Shown piece after piece: positions 1 through 12,054 of a stretch of 64,000 nt of DNA (its first letter is position 1; each line of letters opens with the position of its first letter). Location of the stretch: contig JANTQA010000008.1 of NCBI GenBank assembly GCA_027625915.1, forward strand, positions 12,773,001-12,837,000, written 5' to 3'. The stretch comes from Anaeramoeba flamelloides. Its lineage: Eukaryota > Metamonada > Anaeramoebidae. A program made the position numbers and the translations under genes. The notes below the pieces were generated by a model. It saw only the letters and a list, made by a program, of their open reading frames with translations, was not told where the DNA came from and ran no database searches.

Positions 1-1769
1 TTTCGTTTTCCTTGATTTCATTATTTTCCCGATTTGATTGAAATTTTGGAACAGGAATATCTTCATCTTTCTTTTGATCATTTTCTGGATCGCTGGTATT
101 GTCGTCATCTTTTGGAATATTTTTACCAAGTAATCTATTCAATTCAGCAGTTACGTTTCTTTGTTGAAATTGTTTTTGATACCCCCCATATACAAAGCCT
201 CTCCCTCTCCCTCTCCCTCCCCCTCGGCCTCCACCTCCGCCCCTTCCTCTTCCTCTTCCTCTTCCTCGACCACTACCTCTCCCTCTACCACCCTCTTTAC
301 GAGTTTCGGTATTTTTATTCGCTTGCTTTTTATTTTCAACTTCAGTTTTTTTGTTAGTTTTAATTTTACTAGGTAAAATTTTTTCACTTTTTTTTTGTTC
401 TTTTTGATTATTACTATCATTTGTAGGTGGTAATTTTGGAAGCGATTTGTTTGGAGGTTGTTTTAAGACATCTTCTCCGACCTTTGGTAAAGGCTTTTTT
501 GGTGGTTTTATTAATTTATTCTGATTTTTCTCCTCAGTTACTTTTTCTTTTTGATTATTGTTCTCATTTGTAGGTGGTAATTTTGGAAGCGATTTGTTTG
601 GAGGTTGTTTTATTACATCTTCTCCAACCTTTGGCAAAGGCTTTTTTGGTGGCCAGTCCATTTTTTTTTTTTCTGTTTGAACATTACTTGTTGTTTGTTT
701 TTCAATTTTTGGTAAGGGCTTATTGGGTGGTTCGTCTTTCAATTGAGTTTTTCTTTTGACAACCCATGAAGGTTGTTTTGTGTTTTGTGTTTTTATTGCT
801 GTTGGAAACTTTGTTTTTTTTTGATTCATATTTTTAGTTTGATCATCTTTCTTTTTTGACAAAGGCTTATTTTGTGGTTTTATGAATTTGTTTTTTCCGA
901 CCTTTGGTAAAGGTTTTTTTGGTGGTTTGTCTTGTTTTGTTTTTTCTGCTTGAACACTATTTTTTGTTTTTTTTTTAATTTTTGGTAAAGGCTTCATTGG
1001 AGCATTGTTAAATTTTGGCTTTTTTTGAAGCGTCTCTTTTTTTTTTGTTTCTTGTTTTCTTTTTTCTTTTTCTTCTTGTTCTTTTTTTTCTTTTTCTTCC
1101 CGTTCTTGTTTTTCTTTTTCTTCCCGTTCTTTTCTTTCTTTTTCTTCACGTTCCTTTTTTTTTTTTTCTTCCATTTTCTTTTGGATATTTTTTTTTTTTA
1201 GATCTGATTCAATTTGGGAGATATTTGCTGTTCTTCTTGTTAATTTTCTTGATCTTGGAGGGGCTTTTGAATACCTTTTAATTCTAGTAACCCCTCGAGT
1301 TTTAATTGTTGGAAGGACACTAGTTTTATTTTCTTTTTCTTCTTCTTTTTTATTTTCACTGTTTTATGAGGTGTGAGTTTTTTCAGTTTTGGTCCCTTTT
1401 CCTTCTGTTTTTTGAGAAATTTTCTTTTCTTCTTTCTTTTCTTCTTTTTTTTTTTCTGTTTTTTGAGAACTTTTCTTTTCTTCTTTTGTTTCTTTTTCTA
1501 CTTTTTCTTCTTCTTTTTCTTTTTTTTGTTGTTGAAGGAGAAGTTTCTCAAGTGTTTCTTGATCTAACTCTTCATCAGACGCGGTTTCATATTCATAACT
1601 AGACGATCCTTCGTTTTGAGAGTCTGAAGCAGTCTCATACTCAGAGCTCGCAGTTTCATATTCAGAGCTTGAAGTCTTTTTTTAATAAACAAAAAGAATT
1701 TAGGGGCTTTTGTGAGTTACTAATGATTCCTAAAAGAAAGAGCGACAAATTCAAAACACTTACTGACAT
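1..1769 (-). CDS. Repetitive KE-rich protein with C-terminal RGG box (partial, unknown family)
   Basis: I do not recognise the family. Seen: a minuscule first exon (ATG TCA, 1769-1764), a canonical GTAAGTG donor, an 88-bp intron (1676-1763) and one long second exon from 1675 that runs off the left edge. The protein opens with about three acidic SSEYETAS-like repeats. A Lys/Glu/Gln-rich charged stretch follows, then four or more Pro-Lys repeats (PPKKPLPKVGED, NKSLPKLPPT), then a Gly/Arg-rich RGG box around 190-300, then a hydrophilic tail. RGG boxes usually bind RNA and the PxPK repeats could bind SH3-like domains; both are inference. An in-frame TAA at 1366-1364 interrupts an otherwise open frame of about 558 codons, with the same repeat style continuing after it. 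It may be a sequence error, a nonsense allele, an unseen intron or a dying gene. The end of the gene lies outside the window. Confidence 0.65.
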
Positions 1770-4700
1770 TTTACGCAATTTTTTTGGAGAAAATAACCAA
1801 TGAAAAATTCTGAAAAATGATTCTTATTAATTGTTTTGAGTTGAACAAATTTTACCAAAACAATAGTAACTTTCTCATTTTATATTTTTAATGTTTGATT
1901 TTTTAAAGGACTTTTTGTAAAATTTTGGGTTTTTTTCCATTTTTTAATAGAAATTTCTTTTTTACTTTTTTTATTCATTATAAACTTATTTTCAGGGAAC
2001 AGCTTTTGTTAATTACAACCCCCTTTTCTGGTTAAATTTCAGATCGAAAATATGTTGAAAAATGTTTTTTGTTTCTAATTCTAAAAATGTAAAACCAATT
2101 TCTAAATCATTTCTAAACCTGTAAAATTATCAATATCTCAGTTAAAAAAATCCACTTTCATAAAATGTCATTCTTTCATTTTTTAAGAGGAGAACCAATC
2201 TTAAAAATCTCAAACTATTCAAATATTAACCAACACAAAACTACTAGAATTTTCTTTGGTCGTTAAAAATAATTAGAAATCTAAAAAAATAATTCGAAAA
2301 AAAGAAATAACAATAATTTTTATAAAAAAAAGTAAAATATTATATTTCTCGAATATAAAGAAAAATTCTAATCAAAAAATAAAAAAAAAATCAATAGTAA
2401 ATAATTTTTTCAAAAAGGATACTATCTGTACATGTTTACAATTAAAAAAATAATCGATAAAAAATTTTTAAAAGATTTTAAAATTTCTTTTATATAGAGC
2501 TTTTTAAAACACCACATCAAAATTTCCAAATTAATTATGTTTCCCTTTTCAAATACAAAGAAGATAACAATAAATTTTTTCTAATCAAAATAATTAATAA
2601 TTTTGATTTTATGTCATCTCTATGACTGGATTTCCTTTATATTTGGGAGTAGAATTATAAGGAAAAATATCAAGTAGTTACTTTCGAATACTCGTAAACG
2701 GATACATATATACACTTTAACCAGGAAATAAAAATAATAAAGTAAATTCAAAAATTAAAACAATAAAAAAAAACTTGACATAAAAAAAAAAGAAAAAATT
2801 AGCATTTAAACAAAAAAATCCATGAAGAATAATTATAATCAAATGTAAAAACTTAATATTTATATTTATTTATATATATATATAATATCAAGGCTGTGAT
2901 TGTGAATTTATTTAATGTAAATCAGGAACTTTTTTTGTTTTTTTTACAAATTGCTTAGGATAATTTGTTTTTCTTTTTTAATTTATTTTTATGCGATAAA
3001 AAAGTTTTAAAAAAAATCAAGTCAATATAAATAATTAAAAGGGAAATTTTGACGAAAAAATAACCTTTAGTAAGAATATAACAATAAACAAAAAATCCAC
3101 TTGTTTAACTTTATTCTGATTTTTCAGCAATAAAAAATATTAAATACTCATTTCAAAAATTGTGAATAATTTTTTCGAAGTTTTAAAGATAATTTTTTTA
3201 ATATTTTATTGAAATAAAAGACATATTTGAATTATCATAATTTAATAGATTTAGTAATAAGATTTAAAAATTAATTATTCTTGAATATATATATATATAT
3301 ATATATACTTCAATATATTACTTCAAATAAACCATAATTTTTAATATATATATATATATATTGTAGTTTGTTAACACTTAAATTATACTGTTATTATTTG
3401 AAAAAAGTCAATTCTATAAGAAAAAAAAAAAACTCTCATTTATATAAAACAATTATCATCAAAGTTTCAATATGATTATTGATAGTATACTTTGTTGAAG
3501 TAAATAATATTTATTAAAAATTATTCATTAGAATTTTAGTAAAAGGATCATGAAATTGACTAGACAAAAAATATAGATACTAATTATTGAATGAATGTTT
3601 TTTGTTAGAAATAATATGATTTCTAATGAGGGATTCCAGTTCCAAAAACATTTTCAGTAACAATTTTACAAAAAATTCAGACCATTTACCCACCAAAAGA
3701 AAACATTTTAAATAAAAACAAAGATTATTTTCTACTCATCAAAAATTTTGAAATAATTTTTATTTTTTTCTGATTTTTGTTGGTCCTTTACAACTGAAAA
3801 AATTTTCAATAAAAATTCATAATAATTTTAATATGCAGAAAAAAACGTGAAAATCCACGGCAAACAAAAACGAGTTACTATAATTCAGAATTTCATTAAT
3901 GAAAAATGAATAACTGGTTAAATTAATTTGAAATAAAAATATTTTCTTTATTTAAGGAAAAATACCATTTGAAAAAAATTTCTTATATCAAAAGATCCAA
4001 ACTAATATATGATAATTTTCCATTTTAATTTTCTATTCAAGTTATATTTTTTTTCTACTTGTTATGACAAAAAATAATAATTATGAAAATTTATAATACA
4101 ATTTTGTCTGTTATTCAACGTAAAATTACAGTATTCCACTTTTATTGATAAATAAAATCTTTTTTTTTCAAAGGTGTGCAGTTTCATTGAAGAAATAAAA
4201 CATATTCTATGATTTTAATTCATTATTCTTCCCTTCCCTTTATTTCTCATGATTCTTGATCAAAATAATTTTTTCTCATTTTCATCAAAGTATTTTTTGT
4301 TTTTTTTTTTTCTTACTTTATTTCCTTTTTTTCTTATTTTAAAAAGTCAATATTATAAAAAAAAGTTTGAAACTCCAAATTAACATTCGGAAAAACGAGG
4401 TTTTGTATTTTCTTAAAAAATTTATGAATTTACAAATTAAAAAATCTTATTGTCAAAAATTTTGTCTGAGGATTTCCAAGGAAATGTTCCTAAAAAATTT
4501 TTTAACTTTTTTTTTTTTTTGAAATTTATGAGTTTTTTTGTTCAGGTATTTCGTTTATGATTATCACTTGAATACAACTTTTATTATTTCTTTTATTCCT
4601 AAACAATCTTAGTTTGGCTGTTTCTTATAAACAAGTGAATTTTTTCATTTTTGGATGGGCTACTTTAAGTGAAATGGAGTTTACTATCTGATATATTTTT

Positions 4701-5058
4701 TATTCCAAATGAAAAAAAAAAAAAAAAAGAAAAAAAAAGTATCTCGATAGAAAACTCTTAATTTATTATTACATTTATTTTGAGTTAAATCGTAATATAA
4801 ATATAAAATATCAGTTAAAACAAAAAAGAAATATAATAAAAATTATCTTGAAATCATAAATAATAATTAATTATTTTTTAAACATTATCAAATTTCTTTT
4901 AATATTAAAATTCTTATTCAAAAAACAACCTCTCAAAAATTGAAGAAAGATTCAATAAAATTTGAAATTATTTTTTTAAATTATCTTTACTCTCTTGCGT
5001 ATTATTATTCAAATTTTTGAAACTTCATTATTAAAATAAATTACCATTATTCTAAAAA
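1770..5058. other. Gene-free AT-rich spacer
   Basis: No coding stretch, RNA gene or long repeat is recognised here. Two (TA)n microsatellites lie at about 3285-3307 and 3342-3361. Several long A or T homopolymers are present. It separates the start of the left-edge gene from the 3' end of the armadillo-type gene, so it should hold the upstream region of the former and the 3' flank of the latter. Confidence 0.6.
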
Positions 5059-7309
5059 TTAATCATAACCAGTTTCACCATTAAAAGGAATTTCCATTAA
5101 TTTGACAAATTCATCTACTTGGCTTATTCTTTCTTCACTGAGTGTTGGTATTAATTCTTCAATAGTATAATTTTTTAATAAAGAATCTTCGGAAAACCCA
5201 ATTCCCAATTTTTCCTTTTTATCAGTACCTTTGTATTCAGTAAACTTTTTCACCAAAAATTCTCGTTTTAAACTGTTTTGCTTTACCTGCTCCAGTTCGA
5301 AACCAGCTAATATAATTATTTTAAGAATAAGATCTTGGATTTCTCGATCATGCGAAGGCTGAGAAACAAATCTTTTTGTTGTGTGCACAAAATATGGTTC
5401 AAGTACTTTAACATGCTCAAAGAATTGAGATTTCTTTTCTGGGAATAATAATAATAAATGCTTAATAATACCCAAACCTGGAATTGCTAAATTATTAAAC
5501 ATTGGTCTTAGTATATGCTTTAAAACAGTTTTTAATGCAATTTCAATTCCATTATTTTCAACAATAATTTGTGCGGTTTCTTTATATTGTGCAGCCACCT
5601 CTAAAAATCTTTTTTTTTTTTTTTTTTATTTTTTTTTGGAGATATTTTAATAAAAATTATTTTAACGAAATCAGTCCAATTAATTGAAAGAAATGAAATA
5701 AATTTTAATTTAGTTCCATAAAACTTTTTTCATGTTCCGTACATTTATATTTTTTTAAATTTTTTATTTTTGGAATTTTTTGATTAATTTCATTGTAATT
5801 AGAATTATTTTTGATTCTTTATCGATTTTTGAAGGGTATTAAAATGATGTGTTTTAATTAATAAAATAAAATAAATTTTAATTCATCATTCATTAAAAAA
5901 TTTTCAAATGTAAAAAAAATATTAAAGGTATTTAAATGTAAAAAAGAGTTTGTAAATATTATCATTTTCAAATATTTTAATTCTTATTTTTTCCATCATT
6001 TTAAAAACCAGTAAAAATCCAAAAATTTGATTTATTATTGAAATTAAAATAGAATCCAAAACATCAAATTAAACCAATATTTAATCATTTTCAATTTCCC
6101 CAATTTTGGGTTTTAAATATAAACCAAAAGTACTTGACGAGTATTTATCACAATTTGGCTATTTACTTTCTTAGTCATTTAAGAATTTGCAAATAAAATC
6201 ACCTACTTACTTTTTTAAGAATTTATTATTATGATTTAATATTTTTTTTTTTGTATAGTTTAATTCTTTAAAATGTTTAACATAGACAGTACAGTTCGAA
6301 ATGTTAGTGATTATTTGAAAAAAAAAAAAAAAAAGGAAGGAAATATCTTTAAAAATACAACTTTCTTGCTCAAATTAACTTATTACTCAAAAACAAAAAA
6401 AAAAAATTAAAAAAAAAAAAAAAAAAATTACCTTAAAACATAAAAAATATATAATGGATCTTCTGTTGTTCTCAGTTGGATTATTGCACGATTTACAAAT
6501 TTGTTTTTAATTATTTCTTTTCGACCAAAAAAGGTATCAACAGCGATAACAAGAACATCAACACATAATTGTGATAGTATATGATCGGGTGGATTAGATT
6601 TTTCATTTTCAAAAACAATATCAAGAGAATCAGTTAATACTAAATCATAAATTAAATTGGAATTCGAAACCAAATCAGCTAATAAATATTGTGTTGCCAA
6701 AACCCTATTTTCTACACTATCGCTTTGTAGACCTGTTAAATACTTTTTTAATTCATTTGATGGCTCCGTTGTTTTGGGTAATTCCTGTTCATAAAGATCA
6801 AATAAATTTATTAAATTTGATACATATTTTGGATCTACACTTTCAAATTCTTTCTTAAATTCTTCAACGCCAACTTTTTCTATATTTGGTAAAAAATTAT
6901 AAATCTAAATTTCAAAGAAAAAAAATACAAATAAAAAAATAATCAAGAGGTATTTACATCACAAAGTATAATTCTTCACCAATAATACATTTTAAATTGT
7001 ATATTTAGGGTTTTATTTAAATGACTATTATTTAAAAATGAAAAACATTTGATTTGATACGATTTTGTTTGATTTGGGTTGGAAATCAAGTAATTTGAGA
7101 ATAAAAAATATAGTTTTTTATTTTAGTATTTATTTGTTCTAGTTTTTTATGGATTATAATTAAATAACTGATTTTTAATTTAAATTAAATAAAATTAGAT
7201 TGTTTTAATTTGGTGATCAGAGAGAAACATTTAATGTCTATTTAATCAAAATCATTTATGAAAAAAATATTTAGTTCTTTTCAAGGTTTATTTACCTGGT
7301 TATAATATT

Positions 7310-7345
<36 letters not shown>

Positions 7346-9940
7346 TGTTTTATTTTATAAAAAATATGAAAAAATTTTTAATCCACAAGCTCCAAAAATG
7401 ATTTTAGCATTTTCAAAGTTTTTTTGGAATATTTATAAAATTTTTGAGGGAGTAAAAAGTTTTTACAACCAATTAATTTCTCCATGAAAAATCACCATTT
7501 ATTGTATTTTTTTTTTAAACTGTGAGTGAGTATTTTTGAAATTTTGTACAAATAATATTTTTTTCCATTAAAGAGTGTGTAATAAAAGTAAATCTGTTTT
7601 CCGTTAGGTTTTTTTTAATTTTTGTAATAAACAGAAAATTTTCATAAATTTTCGGTTTATTCCAAAAAGTAAAAAAAAACCGCCGTTAGCTTTTCCAGAA
7701 TTTAAAAGAATCGAGTAAAATCTATGATTTTTCTCTATTATTTTTAATTCTGGAAAAGCTAGGCACTATACAGACACTTTTCGTTAGGGTTTACAGAATG
7801 TAAATGAATCGAGCAAAATGATGGATTTTTAACAATCCTTTTAAATCCTGGGAAAACACAGTTCTCTTTCCTTGAGTTTGAGTTTTGATTAGAAAATCAC
7901 AGATTTTTACTCTATTCTTTTCAAATCCTAGAAAAATAACTTTGGTTTTTTTTAATTGAGTTTTCAGCTTATTTGGAAAATCAATAGATTTTTGTTAGGT
8001 TTTTTTGAGTTTTTCTATTTTTAAAAAAACCTAGAACACTTAACGGATAAAATAGAAAACATCAAGAAAACCGCTGTTAGGTTTTTATAATTTTATAAAT
8101 TAAAAAAAACCTAGAATTTTTAACAAATAAAAAAGAAAATCCCAAGAAAACCGAGGCACTCTATGGCACTCCACAACACTTGACGGCACTTCACAAATAC
8201 CTCTTTTGAATTAGGTATTTTGTTGAACCTAGTGAGAGTTTTTCAATTTTCTCAGGAATAGGATTCACTCTATAAATTAAGAGAAATATTTTGTTACCAT
8301 TCCATTCAGGTCCAATTTTTATAATAGTCAAAAAGATTCAAATCGGTCAGATGCTTTCTTCAAAGAATTAATTGTCTTTGAAGCATAAGTCCCAGTCTGT
8401 TAAATAAAATTACACCTTGGTTATTTTGGTGTCTTTTGTAACTTTATGAGAAAATGAGAAGCAATCAGAAATGATGTGATTAAGATATCGAAACCCGTAC
8501 CTTCAGATTGTATGATGGACGTGTTATCGCTGTTCCATTATCGGCTCTCTAAAAAATGTAATTTTAATGAAACTTAAAATCTGAAAGTTAGCATTTTTTT
8601 TTTGTAATTGCTTTGTTTGCTATTTTCAACAAGATTTCAATTTCAAAAATAAAAAAAACTATGATCCAATGAAGAATTAAATTCTGATATCTCTAAAAAG
8701 ATTATATGCTAATATATTTTTAAAAAAGAGTGAATTAAAAGTTTCTAATATACCTCCTAAAAATAAATATATTGAAGTTTGTTGAACGTTTTAAATTTTC
8801 TTTTATCATTTTTTTGATCACATTTTTTTTGAATTACTCTATTTTTTCTTTTCTTTAAAAAAAGCCATCACGAAACAGGATTATTCAATTAATTTTTTTT
8901 GATTTCTAAAAAACATAAGATATAAATGAGAAATGTATTATTTGGTGAATAATTATACTTTTGGATAAAAATATCTAATAAAGGGGGGAAGAGAGATAGG
9001 ATTCAGATTGACAAAAATTTAAAAATATATTCTTAAAGAACTAAATTTGGTAACAAAATGAAAAAATAATAATGATTACATGAACTAAAGCTTGGACGGC
9101 TGTTGATTTAAGTTTAAGATCAGTTGATTTTTCAATGATTTCTTTTAATTTTAAATGCACATTTCTTTTGACTAAACTATCGGCACCAATATACAATGAT
9201 GAAATTTTCATTAAACAATAACAAGCAGCATTTTGCACATTGGACATTTTGTCATCTAATAATGCTACAATTTGTTTTAAAGTTGGGCCACTCAGGACAG
9301 ATAATTGACCTTTAACACATAATGACAACTTTACAAAGATTTATTTTGGTTGAAAATATTAATTTATTAAAAACAAGAAAAAATAAAAAATAAATAAAAA
9401 AAAAAAAAAAAAAATTATTAACAGAAATTAATAAATTACTGATTTGATTGTAAAAAAAAAAAATTTTTTTATAATTTCTGATTCTTACTTGTGAAATTAC
9501 ACCCGTTGCATATTTTCTAACCTGGGCTGACTTTTCGCCAAGAAATTGAAACATTGTTGTTACTCCGTCATGATCACAAGCTTCTTCAATTGCTGTTAAA
9601 TTTACCAAATTTGTATGCAGATTATATAAGGTTTTTGTCTTTTCTAATGCACCAAGTTCTTCATTTTCATCTATTAGTATATCAAGAAAATCTTTTGGTG
9701 ATTTTTTTTCTTCTGGTTTTAATAATTTAATTCTTTCGCTTAATTCATTATGATATTTTTTATACATTTCATTTTGATCAAAATTATGTAGATATTTTTT
9801 ATGTATCGATTTTGGCGAGCCACTAATCCATGAACGTAAAAAGTTTTCTGTATATTCAACAAATTGCTTTCTTACCCAAGATTCACTTCTATTATCATTA
9901 ACACCACTAAGAACATTTTTAATAAGGGCTCGATCACTCC
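5059..9940 (-). CDS. Armadillo/HEAT-repeat-type protein, at least four exons
   Basis: Exons, 5' to 3' on the minus strand, are 9489-9940, 9080-9328, 6432-6904 and 5059-5598. The first three join cleanly: CAA|GTAAGA into AAAG|TTG, then CAT|GTAATC into TTTAG|ATT, both phase 0. The product is an alpha-helical solenoid with armadillo-like repeats, such as TLKQIVALLDDKMSNVQNAA followed by a CLMKISSL helix, and VRKYATGVISQLSL before it. Armadillo solenoids are protein-binding scaffolds; I cannot name the partner. The overall form recalls PSMD5-like proteasome chaperones or radial-spoke RSPH14-like proteins, but I could not decide between them. The exon 3 to exon 4 junction is unresolved: the good GTAATT donor at 6431 is phase 2 and does not fit the visible acceptor, so a small exon may be missed. 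The acceptor at 9941 is phase 1, so at least one upstream exon with the start codon is missing. The 2.2-kb intron 6905-9079 contains a hairpin array and 33 consecutive T. Confidence 0.6.
7311..7344 (+). repeat. Poly(T) run of 33 bases in an intron
   Basis: Thirty-three uninterrupted T lie inside the long intron of the armadillo-type gene. Similar runs occur at 23108-23137 (30 T) and 30294-30323 (30 A). They could equally be slippage products or the tails of decayed retroposed sequence; nothing beside them decides this. Confidence 0.85.
7600..8200. repeat. Nested-hairpin array, locus 1
   Basis: This is a run of imperfect inverted repeats, mostly 70-100 bp each. The first (about 7604-7678) has stem words AATAAACAGAAAATTTT and AAATTTTCGGTTTATT. 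The second (about 7687-7763) has stems AGCTTTTCCAGAATTTAAAA and TTTTAATTCTGGAAAAGCTA. Further units carry GTTAGGTTTTT and AAAACCTAGAA boundaries. The array ends in a short GC-richer block with repeated GGCACT words (8150-8195). The same three modules recur at 23.97-24.67, 38.45-38.89 and 43.08-44.08 kb. It lies within an intron. Confidence 0.75.
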
Positions 9941-11302
9941 CTAAAGAATATTTGTGAATGAAAAATTTGAATTTAGATCACAAAAATTGATTTTTTTTAT
10001 CAAAAGAATTATATTTTTTTAAATTTAAAGAGAATTTATTAGTAATTTTTATATTAAAATTCAAGAATTTTAAATTTTTTTTTGGTCTTAGAAATACACA
10101 AGTGGAAACAAAAATTTTCAAATTTTTTTTTTAAGAGTGTGAGCGAATAATTCTATATAAAAACACATAATTTTTATTCATTAAATACGTTTTTATAAGT
10201 TTAGAACTCCTTAAATAGTCTATTTACCCAATTATTGTCCAATTTCAAAAAACCGCCTTTGAAAAATTATTTTTTTGATTTTTTGATTTTTTTTTTTTTT
10301 GAACCAATTTTTTCAGAAAAAAATATTTTTTTGAAACAAAAAAAGAGTTACTCATAGTAAGATACTTTAATGTTTAGAATAAAATTTTATCAATATTCAG
10401 TGAAAAAAATGTGTTTTAAAATTTTTTAAATATTTTGAGATTTTTTTACTAATGTACGAAAAATGAAAATTTCAAAATTGATCAAAATATTAGTAAAAAA
10501 ATTTTTTTTTCGAATTGAATCAAGCAAAAATAATTTTCAAACATACTATGATTAATAAAAAATTTTTCTTTTTAATACTTTAAATTTGAATTTTATGACT
10601 AGTTTTTACTATTAGATTTTGACTGATATTTGAATAAGATCGACCAAAATAGCAAAATTTAATTTTTTATAGTTTTTTTTTGATTCAAAAAAAAATAATT
10701 TAATCAATTTAGAAAGATTTGATATTCAAAAAAAAAAAAAATTGTGTAAAAAAAAAATTAATTTACTATAAATTTGGGAATTTCTTAAAAAAAAAATCAA
10801 AAAAACTCATTTTTTTAAAGTTTTAAAAACCCAAAATTTTTTGTTCCAAAAAAAAATCTACAATTTAAATTTAATTGAAATTTTGAATTAAAAAAGTACT
10901 TCAATAACACCCAAATAATATTTTTTCTTGGATAACTTGTGTTAAATCTATAAAAAAAAATCCCAAAAAAAATTCAGACCAAAAAAATTAATTGAGATCA
11001 ATTTCAATTTTTTTGAAAGTTTTGAAAAACACTCTATGTTAATTAAAAAGAGTAAAATTTGTTTTTTTCATAACTTAGAAAATCTCACTACCAATCTAAT
11101 ACCAATTATATACTGTTTCTAGATTTTTTTCAACTTCATTTTTTTCTTTTTATTCCCATTCTCTATATTCGAACATCATCCTTTTGGTTTACTATTTATT
11201 TTAAAAAATTGACTTATACAACCTATCCAAAACTCAACACACCAACTAAAATAAAACAACAAAATGATAAAATTTTTAAAAAACTTTTCTATTTTTTTTT
11301 AG
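9941..11302. other. AT-rich stretch upstream of the armadillo-type exons
   Basis: It must contain or adjoin the missing 5' exon of the minus-strand armadillo-type gene, because the acceptor at 9941 is phase 1. I could not identify that exon. The rest is homopolymer-rich DNA without recognisable repeats. Confidence 0.4.
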
Positions 11303-11391
11303 TATTCATAATAGAAAAAATGTGGGTGATGATCAAGAAGTGATAAAACATATTACTTCAGGGACTTGGTTGACTTTACTTGATTTCAAAA
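11303..11391 (+). other. Isolated exon-like segment
   Basis: A T-rich tract ending in AG (11301-11302) is followed by an 89-bp open segment and then a GTAAAA donor. In one frame it encodes a well-composed peptide containing NVGDDQEVIKHITSG and TWLTLLDF. It looks like one internal exon of a plus-strand gene, but I find no partner exon on either side. It may be an orphan left by repeat invasion to its right, or chance. Family unknown. Confidence 0.3.
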
Positions 11392-11579
11392 GTAAAAAAA
11401 AAAACGTATTTTTTTTCTTTTTAAAAATATTTTTTTTAACAAATAAAAAAAAATTTTTTTTTCATACTTTTAAAACAATAAAATGTGTTGTTAGCCTATA
11501 GCTAACAAAGCTTGTTCAGTTGATAAAAAAAAATATATATAAATCAATAAAAAAACCAACAAAAGAAAAAAAAGTTTTT

Positions 11580-12035
11580 TTTCTAACATTAAGGAAAGTC
11601 TATGGTCCTAATGTTAAAATGGTGTTAAAATGTAGTTGTTAATACATTTGACATTAATTGATGAATTTTTGTTCCACATTTTAACAAAGCGGATCAAAAA
11701 AATATTTTTTTGTTTTTTTTTTAAAACAAATATAATTAAGTTTTGTAGAATAAACTACAAAAATTAAGTTGAATTGAGGAGTTAAAGTCCACAATTCAGA
11801 AAACTTGGAACATTTTTGTTTCAATTTGCAAATTAAATGAACAAAATGTTCCAATTATTGCTTTTGGGATGTTTAAAAAATCACAAAAAAACACAAAGTG
11901 TTTTTTTTTAACATAAGGAAAAGTCTATGGTCCTAATGTTAAAAATGGTGTTACAGTGTGCCTGTAAGTGCATTTAACACCAATTGATGGATTTATGTTC
12001 CAAATTTTGACAATGCGGATCAAAAAAATATTTAT
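11580..12035 (+). repeat. Direct repeat, two copies of about 130 bp
   Basis: The units at about 11585-11712 and 11907-12036 share AAGTCTATGGTCCTAATGTT, a GGTGTTA segment, an AATTGATG segment and GCGGATCAAAAAAATATTT. Between them (11765-11875) lies a segment resembling 12590-12715: both read AAGTTG(A/G)ATTGA(G/A)GAGTT, then AAAATGTTCCAATT, then TTTTGGGATGTTTAAAAA. The area looks like a nest of partly duplicated mobile sequence. Confidence 0.7.
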
Positions 12036-12054
12036 TAAGTTTGGTACTCTCTAC

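Noticed and set aside
151-420. Minus-strand 89-codon frame rich in Glu and Gly at the left edge
   Set aside because: It is the shifted frame of the RGG-box region. The neighbouring frame continues open on both sides and matches the rest of the gene.
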